Under the pieces are notes generated by a model. That model made no database searches, was not told the origin of the DNA, and was given only the letters and a program-made list of their open reading frames with translations. This document shows positions 1 through 11,040 of a DNA stretch of 64,000 nt, piece by piece. Origin of the DNA: Quillaja saponaria (Eukaryota; Streptophyta; Magnoliopsida; Fabales; Quillajaceae). The position numbers and the translations under genes were made by a program. The stretch lies in contig CM055618.1 in NCBI GenBank assembly GCA_029379385.1, positions 5,342,134-5,406,133 of the forward strand. The letters are read 5' to 3'. Each line of letters starts with the position of its first letter. The stretch's first letter is position 1.

Positions 1-2285
1 TTTTATTGATAATATTCTGGAATATTCTCAGAGTGAGGAAGAGTATAAGAAGCATTTTCATATTGTATTGCAACACTTAGGGAAAACAAGCTTTATGCTA
101 AATTCTCTACCTGTGAATTTTGGTTGAATCAGGTAACTTTTCTCGGACATGTGATTTCTAAGGAAGGAATCTGGGTTGATCCTAAGAAAGTGGAAGCAAT
201 TCAAAGTTGGCCTCATCCAACAAATGTTTTTGAAATTAGAAATTTTCTAGGCTTGGCTAGTTATTATAGGATGTTCATTGAGAATTTCTCTCGTATTGTT
301 GCTCCTTTGACTCGATTAACTTATAAATGAGTTAAGTTTGTTTGGTCCGAGACTTGTGAAGAGAGCTTTCAAAAGTTAAAGACTTGTTTGACCTTAGCTC
401 ATGTTCTTATACTTCCCTTAGGTAAAGATAAATATGCGATGTTTTGTGATGCATCCCACATTGGACTTGGTTGTGTTTTGATGCAGGGTGGTAAAGTGGT
501 GGTGTATGCTTTGAGATAGTTGAAGAAGCATGAAATAAGCTACCCTAACCATGATCTCAAAATGGCGACAATACTTGTACAGTGAGACTTTTGAGATTTT
601 CACAAATCACAAAAGCCTTAAATATATATTTGATCAGAAGGAGTTGAATTTAAGGCAGCGTAGATGGATAGAGTTACTAGAAGATTATGATTGCTTGATT
701 TCTTATCATCCAGGTAAAGCAAATATGATTATTGATACTTTGAGTAGGAAGTCAATGGGTAGTTTGTCCCATTTGACAACTGCTTACAGTCATGTTGTAA
801 AAGACTTGCAAAGGTGTATGGCGGATAAAGTTAGATTTGAAGTGCCTCCTTAGAGGGTGTTGCTAGCTAATATTACGATGAAATCCATTTTAATTGAAGC
901 AAAAAAAGTAGCAACAAACAAATAAAAAAAAGAAAATCTCTCCCCAAGCCATGCTTGCATTTTTCTAAGTAGCTGATTCCAAGATGTGTGCTAGAAAAAT
1001 TAAGTGTGATCAGGGTATTACAGGTGATTTTAGGGTGGATAATGAATGAGTGCTAAGGTATCATGATCATATAGTTGTACTATTTGATCCTGAGTTGAGA
1101 AGGAAGATTCTTGAAGTAGCTCATTGTTCATGTTATATTATGCATCCTAGTTCCTCCAAAATGTATCAAGAGAAGAATTTTTTTTTTTTGTTGTTGAATG
1201 GTATGAAAAAGGATGTACTGATTTTGTTTCCAAGTGTTTGGTGTGCCAATAAGTGAAAGCTGAACATCAGAGACGTGCAAGAACATTGCAAAGGCTAAAT
1301 ATCCTGAAGTGGAAATGGGAGAAAGTTGCTATGGACTTTGTATCAAGACTTCCTAAGACTTTTAGGGGTTTTGATTCAATTTGGGTTATTATGGATCGAT
1401 TGACTAAATCCACGCATTTCCTTTATGGTGAAAGCAATGTATTTAGCGTATCAGTATGTGAAGTTGTATATGGACAAAATTGTCTCATTACATAGAGTAC
1501 CAATTTCTATTATCTTTTTGACCGGGGCACTCAGCTTATTGCGACATAGTAGAATTCTTTTTAGGAGGCTCTCAGTATTCAATTATTGTTCAGTATAGCT
1601 TTTCATCCTCAAAATGATGGTCAATTCGAGAGAACTATACAAAATTTGAAGGATATGTTGCAAGCCTATGTTATGGATTTTAAGGGTAGTTAGGATTAAC
1701 ATCTTTCACTTATAGAGTTTACTTAAAACAATAGTTATCATAACAGTATTATGATGGCACCATTTGAGGCTTTATATGGGAGGAAGTGTCGATCTCTAGT
1801 TCAATGGTTTGAATCAAGTGAACATCAGTTATTGGGGTCGGAGTTAGTTCAAGATGCCGTAGAAAAAGTTCAAGTGATTGGTGATAGATTACGGACAGCT
1901 CAAAGCAAACAAAAGTCAAATGCTAATAATCATCAGAGAGAGTTAGACTTTGAAGTATGTGACCATGTGTTTTTGAAAGTTTCACATTTTAAAGGCAACA
2001 AGAGGTTCAGTAAGAAACAGAAGCTGAGTCTGAGATTTATTGGACCTTTTTGAATCCTAGATAAGGTGGGAGTTGTGGCATACAGGTTGGTATTACCTCT
2101 AGACTTGGACAATGTACATTCGATATTTCATGTATCTATACTCCGAAAGTATTTTCCTGATGAACCTCACGTTCTACAAATTTAGGAGGTACGAGTAAAT
2201 AAAAATTTGACATATGAAGAGCAACCAGTGGTAATCATTGATAGGCAAGTCCATAAACTTTAATCGAAGGTTACTCTTTCGGTAA
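1..2285 (+). pseudogene. Ty3/gypsy (Tekay/Del-type chromovirus) pol remnant: RT C-term, RNase H, integrase
   Basis: Decayed polyprotein read in several frames. Domains in order: end of reverse transcriptase (2-330; the catalytic box reads FIDN at 2-13 instead of FIDD, followed by the FLGHVIS...[11 protein letters not shown] thumb motif), RNase H (about 331-890; FCDASHIGLG, then HKSLKYIFDQKELNLRQRRW and YHPGKAN), integrase zinc finger (about 1040-1250; two His and only one of the two Cys retained), integrase core (about 1253-1740; WKWEKVAMDF, FDRGTQ and GQFERTIQ, so an Asp-Asp-Glu set is traceable), and the C-terminal part (1751-2285; ALYGRKCRS, HVSILRKYFPD). Frameshifts are visible near 80 and 550, with stops at 328-330, about 1496 and 2052. 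The upstream gag, protease and RT core lie outside the window. The family call rests on close similarity to the minus-strand element at 13441-18181, which has the same integrase tail (NLTYEEQPV). Not functional. Confidence 0.9.
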
Positions 2286-2411
2286 AAGTTGTATGATAAC
2301 ATTATGGTGAATGCGAAGCCACTTGGTAATCTGAGAGTGCAACGAAGCAATGATATTCATATCTATTTGAATAACTTAAGTAAGCGATACATTTATAACT
2401 TTCCATTTGTC

Positions 2412-2425
2412 TTTTTGGGGGGGAC
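2412..2425 (+). other. Polypurine tract of the chromovirus
   Basis: A T5-G7-A run ends one base before the TGTTATAACC start of the LTR. Its position right after the pol remnant and against the LTR edge is what is expected of the plus-strand priming site of an LTR retrotransposon. Confidence 0.7.
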
Positions 2426-5167
2426 TGTTATAACCTAATATTTTAACATGCAATTTGGAATGTTGGTACATGTACATTTTCGAATGTTTCTACATAATTT
2501 GTGTGACTAAGTGGATAAAATTTTACATAAAGTAGAATTAAAATAAAAAAAACATTTATAAATGTATACATTTAAATTGGAAATTAATTTTCACCACATT
2601 ATTGGTTAACTTAAAACTTGAAATTAATTTGTGTAAATTTTATTGAGGTGTGCAACATGTGTAAATAAAAAAATAAAAAAAACAAATATAGCATATGGAT
2701 ATATTATATATATATATATATATATACATATTTCTAGAATTACATTATCACCATAAATCCTAAAATTAAACCTTGACCATGAATTTATATTTTTTTTATT
2801 ATTTGCTTTTGTTTTTTTCCCTTCATTTTTCCACCAACTTGCCATACTTTTCCTTTCAAATTTGTCTCTGCTCATGCCCTATTTAGAGAACTATTCTTCT
2901 CTGTTTTGTGGCCGTGAATCCTTACTCTTGACAATCAATTTTAGTTACTTTGTTAAGCCTTTCTTCTACTTTTTTTTCTTTCCTCCTTAATTGAGTCTTC
3001 TCTCTGCTTTTACCCTGCTCTTGTCCCGGTTTCCTTTCCCTTTTTCTACCATGCCTTGGCTCCTTCTTGCAGCCATGGTCCACTCTTTTCCTCTTGTTTT
3101 CATCTTACATCGGTTTCCTTCTTCCTTCAATTGGCCGAGCACCCTCAAGCAATGCCAGTAGTAGTGAAGTTAGCTGCTCTGTTTTGGAAAGCAGCAACAC
3201 TCATGTGCAGCCAATAACTTGCCTCTGTCTAGCTATGGCAGAAAGGATTGTTTCCCTTAAGCAGTAGATTAGTCACCCTTTACAGCTGCTATCAAGTACA
3301 ACCATCATCTTCCATAATTGTTATCCTCTAATCTTGTTATTTTCAAGTCTCTTTTTCAACTAAGTGAGTTGTGTTTCCAAGAATTAAAGTTATTTCCTTT
3401 TTGTATTTATTGAGAATTGGAATTTGGAGTATTTATAAGAATGAATTAGAATTTGAAAGTAGGGGAAAGAAGGGTAGTTAAGGGAAGAAGGAAGCTTAAA
3501 ATTTAATTGAAATGTAAAATTCAAATTCTTGGTTAACTTTAGGTCATTGGTTTAAATTGAATTCAATAATTGAAACATGAGTAGTTTAAGGGTTAATATA
3601 TATGTGTTGATTGTATTAGGAGGTATATATATTTATAAACACATACACAATAATTAAAAATGCATACTAGGCATTCGATAAAATGCTGAGGAGAATTTAA
3701 ATGTTAATTTATGCATAGAAACTGATTTATATGAATTTCATTGATTAAATAGTTAGTTAGAAGATATGGAAATTAACTATGTTAATATTAAACACAATAA
3801 TTAGAGTACAAGTAAAGTTGAATTAATGAGTTGTATAAGATTTCTTGGTGCATGTATTGCATATGCATTTAAGGAAATGAAATATACCTTTAAGATATTC
3901 GGTAAAATATTTAAGAGGAATTAGTCATCAATTAGTATGTTAATAATATATGAATTTATGATTTTAACTTAGGATCGTGTCAAGGATATACCGACACCTT
4001 CATATTCTAGACAAGACTATGAACCAAAATTCATAAACTTTGTGAGTAAATTACTTATTCTTTGGTCACTAGATTAGTCTATTTGATTGTTTATATGTGT
4101 AATTGAATGAACATGTTTATATTGAAATAAGTAAGAGTATGTAACGCTATAATTGAATTATTTGAAATGTGTTTAATATGTGATTTGTTTGTGTTTAATA
4201 AGGGCTAACAATAGGAATTTTTATCTGAAATAATTTTTATTTTCGAACTAGAATCCGAGTGAACCTAGAATGTTTTGATTTGACTATTTGATATGTGATT
4301 ATGAATACTTGAGTAACTCAACCCTAGTGGGATGAATACGTATGGAGAATATATTTGGTGTCTAGGTGCAAAAACTGCCTGGTGGGACGATACATGTTGT
4401 GCAGGTTCTGAGTTCTCTAATTGGCCTTTTTGGTTGAATTGTTTAATCTATGTGCTTTGAATAAATTGATTAATTTGTTATTTTGTGCTTTATATAAATG
4501 GTATTGATTTAATTTTACATTATTTGAATGTATGTACAAGAGATACTGAATTGTAATAAGAGAATTTTTTACATGAAATTACTTGACATATGCATACTAT
4601 TCATGTTTTGGTTGATGCTGCTACTCTTAGGGTACATGTTTCACTCACTGAGTCCTTGTGACTCACTTTACTTTTGTTGTTTTTTTAGTATCAGGAGACC
4701 AATGTTTGTTACCTAGAGGGTCGTGACTTGCCGACAGTACTACGACAAGGTATACTTCACGATTGTACACTTGAAACTAGAGGACGAAGTTTGTAGTCAC
4801 ATTAGTCTTTGAGTTGTTATGTTTTGATTTGTATAATAGTTTAACTGTGGTTGTTGATAAGATAATTGGAGTTGAAGCTCCTCTGTGTATACTGTTAATA
4901 CTATTGATTGGTTGACTATAACCAGGTTTAATATGTTTGTATTATTGAGCACGTTCCATTTTATGGGGAACCTCTGCCTAAATTTTTAGTTAAAATGTTA
5001 TGTATTGTTCAAAAATATGTTTTGGTTTTCAGTTTAGTTTGGCAAAGATTTCTTATTTAACTATAGTTGGTCCTTGGTTATTTGTGCTTGTTGTCTTGTA
5101 GTTCAGGTTACGAAGATTTGATTATTCATTCCTCTGGCCAATCATGCTTTCCTATGAGGGTGTGACA
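2426..5167 (+). repeat. 3' LTR of the Tekay/Del-type element (2742 bp)
   Basis: It starts TGTTATAACC just after the polypurine tract and ends GGGTGTGACA. The same termini, in reverse, bound the solo LTR at 22201-25920 (GGTTATAACA ... TGTCACACCC), and 18182 carries the same inner end. Internal landmarks are shared with the other LTRs: a 'ggggaacctctgcc' block near 4970, a 'gagtccttgtgactcactttac' block near 4650 and 'gggatgaatacgtatgg' near 4330. Open frames inside (for example 3067-3267) look like chance frames. The matching 5' LTR is outside the window, so no target-site duplication can be checked. It covers an AT microsatellite near 2703-2727. Confidence 0.85.
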
Positions 5168-5216
5168 CATTGGTATTCTCAAACCAACCAACTTACATTT
5201 ATAGATCAAGTGACAT

Positions 5217-5378
5217 CTAGCAATGTATCATGACCACCCAAGTATAAGGGAAGTTAAGATCATTGATCAAACCTTTCAGTGCTTGGTTATTGTATAATTC
5301 AATCATTTCATCATACATATCCCAAGTTAAATGTAGGGAATGGATTCTAGTGTCAACCCTAACTTTGTCTAAATCCAT
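5217..5378 (-). pseudogene. Unrecognised short reading frame, probable element remnant
   Basis: A 53-codon minus-strand frame (ATG at 5378, TAG at 5217-5219) beginning MDLDKVRVDTRIHS and containing TWDMYDEMIELYNNQ looks protein-like in composition, unlike the AT-rich noise around it. An in-frame stop lies four codons upstream. I do not recognise the family. The surrounding block, 5168 to about 6130, has similar base composition and may be one decayed element in minus orientation, but no LTR ends or catalytic motifs could be identified. Confidence 0.25.
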
Positions 5379-6130
5379 TAGTACTTGAAATCAACTACAC
5401 ATTTTGTTCCTTAAAGAGATCATTCAAGAAAACATTTTTCTTAATCTCTTTCCCTTTGCAAAAATTCCTAGAATAAGACAAACTTGTCTTAAGAGGCTAT
5501 AGGATATTTATCCTTTTCATTGAGGATGATGAATTTTTTGTCTATCATTCAACTACCTTCATATGATTCACTGCATATCCAACTATCACCCACGTATCAT
5601 CCTTTTTAAAGGACAGTGGAATGACATCAAAATATATAGATTCACAAATAAGGTAATAAGATGATCTCAAGTCAAAGGATCACTTACACTGCCAATGCTT
5701 TGAGAACTTCGATTGAAACATGAGTAAAGACTTCAAATGATTTCTCATCTTGAGTAAATTCAATGTACTTGCTCAACTAACAAGCACCTATATGTTTGTT
5801 AAAGTATCACCATGCTTGTATTTATAGGATCACTACTCTCTTCATAAGAGAATGACACAATATATGCTAGTCTGTAAAAATCATAAATATCTCTATTATT
5901 GATGATTCATTGTCTAAGAATGATTTAGAGAACACTATATGCATGAAATATCTCACAATTTTGATCAACATCATAATTATACATACACAATTAATTTTCT
6001 AGGGATTTTAACAATGATTATAAAAAATCTCATTTAAATTCATAATTAAAGAATGTCTAAATAACATAATGTCATGCATGCAATACAAATTAATATCTTA
6101 TTACAATCAACTATTGATTGACTCTTAGAC

Positions 6131-7740
6131 ACCAATGCTAACATATAACAACATGAAAAGAAGTAGGAATTTATTCATGGGTCTCTTCTCTTTCCTACTA
6201 CTCCTGGTTTTCAATCTTTTCAAAGCTCTTATCATCAGAATTATCACTTGCTTGGACATCAAGAAAATCCATCACATCAGATTTCTTGGATTAAACATGG
6301 AGAGCAGTTCTTGATTTTTTGTGAGCATAGTTTGTGATACATTGCTCATGATCATTTCTCTGCCTCTTCCTTCATTCATATTTTGGTTTTCCTTCAACAA
6401 CTTTCTCCATCTTCCTCATTTTCAATGCCAACTTCATCTTTAAAACCTTCTCTCAGTAAAGTAACACTATGTGGCACAAAAAATAAGCAAACCACAAGAA
6501 TCACCATGTGTCATACAAATTGGTTACCTTGGAAAAATCTGAATCCTACTCCAAAGTGGCAAGACAAAGTATGACAATTTACTAGACAACCGACTTTATA
6601 TTTTCTTTGATGTATTGGCACAAAAGTAATGAATTATTACTGTTTAAATATTCCTAGTTTTACTAGTTTTCAATGTTTGTTTTTGAGAAAACTACAATTT
6701 ATCATTAAATTGATTTCGTGTTGCCTTATTATACATTATTTGTTTTAACAAATTCAAGGATAAAATAAAAGTACAATTGCAATTTATTTTTTATTAAGAG
6801 CATGATAATTAGAAGAAGTTTACAAATTATATATTTATGTATATATATATATATATGAGTTTGATTCCAGTACCACGGTGCCACATAACAGTTTGGAAAT
6901 TGTCACATGGCACAGTGACAATTTTCTATTACAAAATGAACTAATCAATTTTTAATAAAATGTCACATAATATTTTACTATATTATTTTGCTCTCTCATT
7001 ACATTCAACTAATTTTATTAATAATATTAATAAGAAATATCATATATAAGAAGCTTTTCATTTTCTTTTACTAATTAATTAAATTATAAAGTCTCTCCTA
7101 TATTAATGAAAATATTAAATATAAATTTTTTTTCATATTCTTTTTTTCTAAATATGTAGTAAATATCTCATATATTAATGAGAAATAATAACTACAAAAA
7201 ATATTTTTGTTTTATTTTTCAATAATCATAGTTTTTTAAACTTCTTAAATATCCATTCTTACATTTGTCTTATTCTCATCATTTATGTTTTTGTACTCTT
7301 AAAATTCAAACTTCACAATATAAAACCTTCTTATTTTAACCATTCTCATGCATTGCAAAATATTGAAACATGAGGAGCATTTTGATACATTGAAAATTGC
7401 GAAATTGATGAATGAGTTTTCTTTTTTCTTTTTTTAAATAAATAAATAAAAATTCTACAACTTGAATTAGTATTTTTTTCCATGTTCTATAAATGTTATT
7501 TATAATTACAAAAAAATTCACGATATATTGTTTATTGTAATTTATTAAATTAATATGTTTTTTTTTTCATATTTTTTAGGAATTTGCTTACTCATAAGTT
7601 CATATGTACATACATCTGTATGCTTGAATTCGTTTGTTTTGACAATATTCAAAACCATCTTTCTGACTCTTATTCATTATTTTACATTCATGCCTTGATG
7701 ATCTTTTTATTTGTTTTGACATGTTAACACACAGTGAAAA
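6131..7740. other. Gene-free AT-rich stretch
   Basis: No supported gene. It contains a short AT microsatellite (about 6838-6857), a small perfect hairpin at 6898-6923 and many poly-T runs. The reading frames at 6383-6574 (plus) and 7336-7521 (minus) have no recognisable motif and look like chance frames. Confidence 0.5.
6898..6923. repeat. Short perfect inverted repeat (hairpin)
   Basis: AATTGTCAC (6898-6906) is followed after 8 bases by its exact reverse complement GTGACAATT (6915-6923). A second, overlapping inverted pair, GTGCCA/TGGCAC, flanks the left arm. It sits in AT-rich intergenic DNA next to an AT microsatellite and could be part of a decayed MITE; no target duplication was found. 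Confidence 0.4.
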
Positions 7741-7749
7741 AAGAATGGC

Positions 7750-7941
7750 CTAACCCAAGAAGGCGCAGTTTAAGTGGTAAGACTTGCTTGAGTTCAGCTG
7801 TTGAGAAGCCTCTGCAATATCAGGGGTTCGAGCCTGCGGGAAACACTTCTGAGGAGAGTGAGCCACAAAGCCCGAAACAAGATTAGTCCGACACTCTAAG
7901 GGTATGGGAAAACTCGTGGGAAACCAAAAGAAAAATAAAAA
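7750..7941 (+). mobile_element. tRNA-derived SINE
   Basis: About 190 bp with an internal RNA polymerase III promoter: an A-box-like TTTAAGTGGTAA (about 7769-7780) and a good B box GGTTCGAGCC (7825-7834), spaced about 45 bp apart as in tRNA-derived SINEs. The 3' end is A-rich (from about 7925). Candidate target-site duplication: AATGGC at 7744-7749 and again at 7942-7947, each preceded by an A run. The body is much more GC-rich than its surroundings. The minus-strand open frame across it (7750-8028) is not a gene. The family is not recognised by name; its 3' part resembles the SINE at 52209-52353 (GGGAAAACT/GGGAGAAACT then GGAAA...CC). Confidence 0.75.
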
Positions 7942-7949
7942 AATGGCTT

Positions 7950-9555
7950 TCAATGCTATGGATAACAAAAACGTTAACATTTTCAATGAAGAAAAAATGA
8001 AGAACAAGAATAACAAAAAATAACTCACTTAGAATTCTTGCCAAAGATAAGATATATAATATTTATAATGTTGAAATTTCCAATTATTAGTTTTCATACG
8101 CTGCTCTCATCTTAATAAGTTTGTTTATTTGGTACAAAAAATATTTTATACCATTTTTTCTTTTCTCATTATTTTCTTATGATTAAATCAATAACCATAT
8201 GTAGTATTGTTATCTTTTGTGATTCTATTTTAGTGAATGGTTCTCTTACATTATATTTAGGTATGATCATTCAAAATTTTCTTTTTTTCTTTTTATTTTC
8301 TTACTATTATAAAGTATAACAAAATAAACATATTTGGTATATTAAAAAATTATAAAAATAAAAAATTAAAGGAATTGCTTTAATTAATCTTTTAATTTGT
8401 TGGTTCGAATAAGTCGATCCATTGGGTTTATGAGCCACATAACGGGAGGTAACTCTCTCTTATTCTATAAACCCTCATCTCCAGTGAATATGAGATTCAC
8501 TCACAAATTCTTAATATCAACACCAAGTGACTTTACCAATTAAAACAACAGATATTTGCATTTACTTATTTAACTTTTTGTTTGTAGAGTGACAAATTTA
8601 AATATCATTTTTATCATAGAAGAATATTAAATGTTGAAGATATATTTAAAAAATTAAATAAAAATTCGTATATTTAGACGAGTTATATGTTAATTAAAAT
8701 CAAACTGCAATCTTAGCACAATTAATTGCACGGGAAATTCAATTCTTGTGCCATATATATCATAGTCATTTCACCAGAAAAACAATCTTTGTACGATAAT
8801 TACATTAATATATGAAAATTCAAACTATGTGACAATATTGGGCATTGTGCTAATACGTGCCACTACTTATATGGTTTTGTTTATTTTTATTTACTAGTTT
8901 TTAATGCAAATGTGTCGTGTTTATGTGAACATATTCTATTTATAAATAAATAATTAGTGCACATTTTGATTTAAATTGTATGTGTGTTAATTAATGTATT
9001 TAATTATACACTTCTTGCTGAAATCGACAGTTGTTCTGTCAATTTGTTTTTAGTAAATTATCCATACAAAATTACATATTTTTATTTTATTTTATTTAAC
9101 AATAATATGTCATTCATGAAAAATATTAATTTATTTTTTGTTCTATACATTTTTCTTTAAATCGTATTTATTTTAATAGGTGTCCGTTCAATAAATTATC
9201 AGTTATAATATCAATTTATTCCTTGATTAAACTGTTAAATATATGACGAATTATCTTCTAATAAATAATCTCCTAATTAATAACAAATAGCAATTTGAAA
9301 TGAAATTGTTATAAAATAAAGAAAGGAGACAAACAAATAGCAATTTTAATATATAACATTTGGAGAATTATATGGTACCCCATCTCATTTGTGGGCTTTA
9401 AATACCCAATTGATGTGGCTTTGTATATAACTGTATTATTATGATTTTGGCTCAAAATTTGATTTGGTTTTTACATATAAACTAAGTCTGAATATGAAAC
9501 TAGAGGAAGGTGAAGCAATCAACAGTCAACGCATCAAAAAAAATCTTACACTAAA
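7950..9555. other. Gene-free AT-rich stretch
   Basis: No coding motif found on either strand. The only structure noted is an 8-bp inverted pair, GGGTTTAT (8424-8431) and ATAAACCC (8467-8474), in a slightly GC-richer block at about 8396-8530. Confidence 0.45.
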
Positions 9556-9559
9556 TAAT

Positions 9560-9618
9560 TCAGCTCTCATAGATCCTTTCTACTAATTCCTTGTATTCTT
9601 CATCAAATCGGCCGTGTT
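9560..9618 (-). pseudogene. Possible orphan terminal exon, 18 codons
   Basis: On the minus strand a pyrimidine-rich tract ending TTTTCCAG (a good 3' splice site, AG at 9619-9620) is followed by an open segment reading HGRFDEEYKELVERIYES and a TGA at 9560-9562. The charged, helix-like composition and clean acceptor suggest a real last exon, but I found no upstream exon on the minus strand between 9625 and 10400 and do not recognise the protein. It could be a gene fragment carried or stranded by transposition, or chance. Confidence 0.25.
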
Positions 9619-10437
9619 CTGGAAAATTAAAAAAAAAAAAAATCAGTGATCTTGAGTTCGGCGTGAACCATCCGACTGATGAAATCGGTGTTTTATGTGG
9701 TTAATTAAGTGGATGATTCAGTTTTGGAAAGTGCAAGAACGACGTTGTTTTTGGCACTTTTGTCCAAATTGTGTCCTTCGTCCCATCCTTCCAAAAACAA
9801 AAACATGCAGAATTTGTAGAATCATAGGCCTAATCGGCCCACGAATCCATGTTTCCTTCTACAGCATCCCTTCTTCCCAGAAAACCCAGAATCCAATACA
9901 CAAAATTATAATTGTATGAGTAGGAAAAATAGGATGCCTTTAAATGTGTCTACATTAGAGTATTTGCGAGAGGAGATCAACAAAACCCTTGAGAGTTTGG
10001 GGTTGATCCTTGGCACAGTGATGGTGTATGGAAAACCTTTATCTCCCCTCCTGAAAAGATCATGCATGGTTTTGGATGGTTAAAGATGGGGTAGCTTGGG
10101 TGTCTAATTGAAAACATTCAATAAAATTGTGGGTAAAACATAATACTAGATTTCTTTGCAAATTGCAGCCACTATTATTGCAGGTCATGTCAACATGTGG
10201 CTAATTCTTGAGATGACATATGTCCAATTTAGTTGGGGATAAAGTACCCTGCATAGTTCACCATAACATTAAGGCCAAACATTAATAATAAATAAATTCC
10301 CTTCAAATTTGTTGAGACAATAGAGGATCATAACTTTTGCAAACTGACAAACACTTATTACATTGTTGAACATGTTATCCCCAAACAAGCCCTAATATAG
10401 TTTTGAACACATAAAAAATTAAAACATTATTGGGAAG

Positions 10438-10981
10438 TTATTTATAAACACATTGACACACTTCCAAATCACATAGAGCAGAAGTTCCACAAGGACATTT
10501 CTTGGCATAGTCAGCATCTTCAATGCATTGAGATTTATAAATTGGTCCTTGCTGTCTCACACAAACGCAATAAGGGTGATGACTTCCAGGTCCTTCATCA
10601 CAAAAAATGTGGTTCACTTTCTTCCATTCTTCTTCTTCTTGCTTCAACTTCAACCCCTGCAGATACTACACTCATAAATATTTGAGAATGACAAGACTGC
10701 AATGACACCTTCATGATATATATAACTCGTATATATTCACGAGCTAGTTTCAGTCAGACACTACTATAATTTAACAGTTTTGACCTTATGTTACTAGAGT
10801 ATTTTGTAATACTTTTAGAATTCATCGCTCACTAAAATTCGTCCCTGAACTGATTTTTTTTAGAGATACATAAAGACGTACACATAATCACACACATAAA
10901 CATAAAATTAGATCAGTACTTACATGTTGTCGTCACCAAAACGAGAGCTACGAAAGCCAACTTGAAAGAAATATTCTTCAT
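10438..10981 (-). CDS. Small secreted cysteine-rich peptide (two exons; joining uncertain)
   Basis: Exon 1 (about 10924-10981) starts at an ATG and encodes MKNISFKLAFVALVLVTTT, a typical signal peptide: two lysines, then a hydrophobic run. A consensus donor GTAAGT begins at 10923 (minus strand). Exon 2 (10438-10656) follows a TCTGCAG acceptor and encodes an acidic-basic linker (KQEEEEWKK) and a domain of about 55 residues with nine cysteines, in the order C, C-x-C, C, C-x-C, C, C-x-C, ending VYK-stop. The pattern resembles plant defensin-like or other cysteine-rich secreted peptides, but I recognise no named family. Oddity: the GTAAGT donor leaves one extra base, whereas exon 2 needs phase 0, so the exons do not join in frame. 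A weaker GTGACG donor (exon 1 ending after VALVL) would restore the frame. Either that donor is used, my exon 2 start is wrong, or the gene carries a frameshift. A TATA box lies just upstream. Confidence 0.55.
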
Positions 10982-11025
10982 ATTTTTTAATACTTGGATC
11001 TTTTGTAGCTTAATAGCCCTACCTT

Positions 11026-11037
11026 CTTATATATATA
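11026..11037 (-). promoter_or_regulatory. TATA box of the cysteine-rich peptide gene
   Basis: TATATATATAAG on the minus strand, about 45 bp before the ATG at 10981. The distance suits a plant TATA box with a short 5' leader. AT richness here makes chance occurrence possible. Confidence 0.4.
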
Positions 11038-11040
11038 TTT

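Noticed and set aside
3067..3267. 66-codon plus-strand frame with a signal-like start
   Set aside because: Lies wholly inside an LTR, shows no known motif and is best explained as a chance frame.
5168..5182. TTGGTATTCTC right after the LTR end, resembling a primer binding site (TGGTATCAGAGC)
   Set aside because: Only the first six or seven bases match and no gag follows on the plus strand; the LTR at 2426-5167 follows pol and a PPT, so it is a 3' LTR.
7750..7835. A functional tRNA gene
   Set aside because: The A and B boxes are present but the sequence does not fold into a cloverleaf with a recognisable acceptor stem by eye, and it has a SINE-like A-rich tail.
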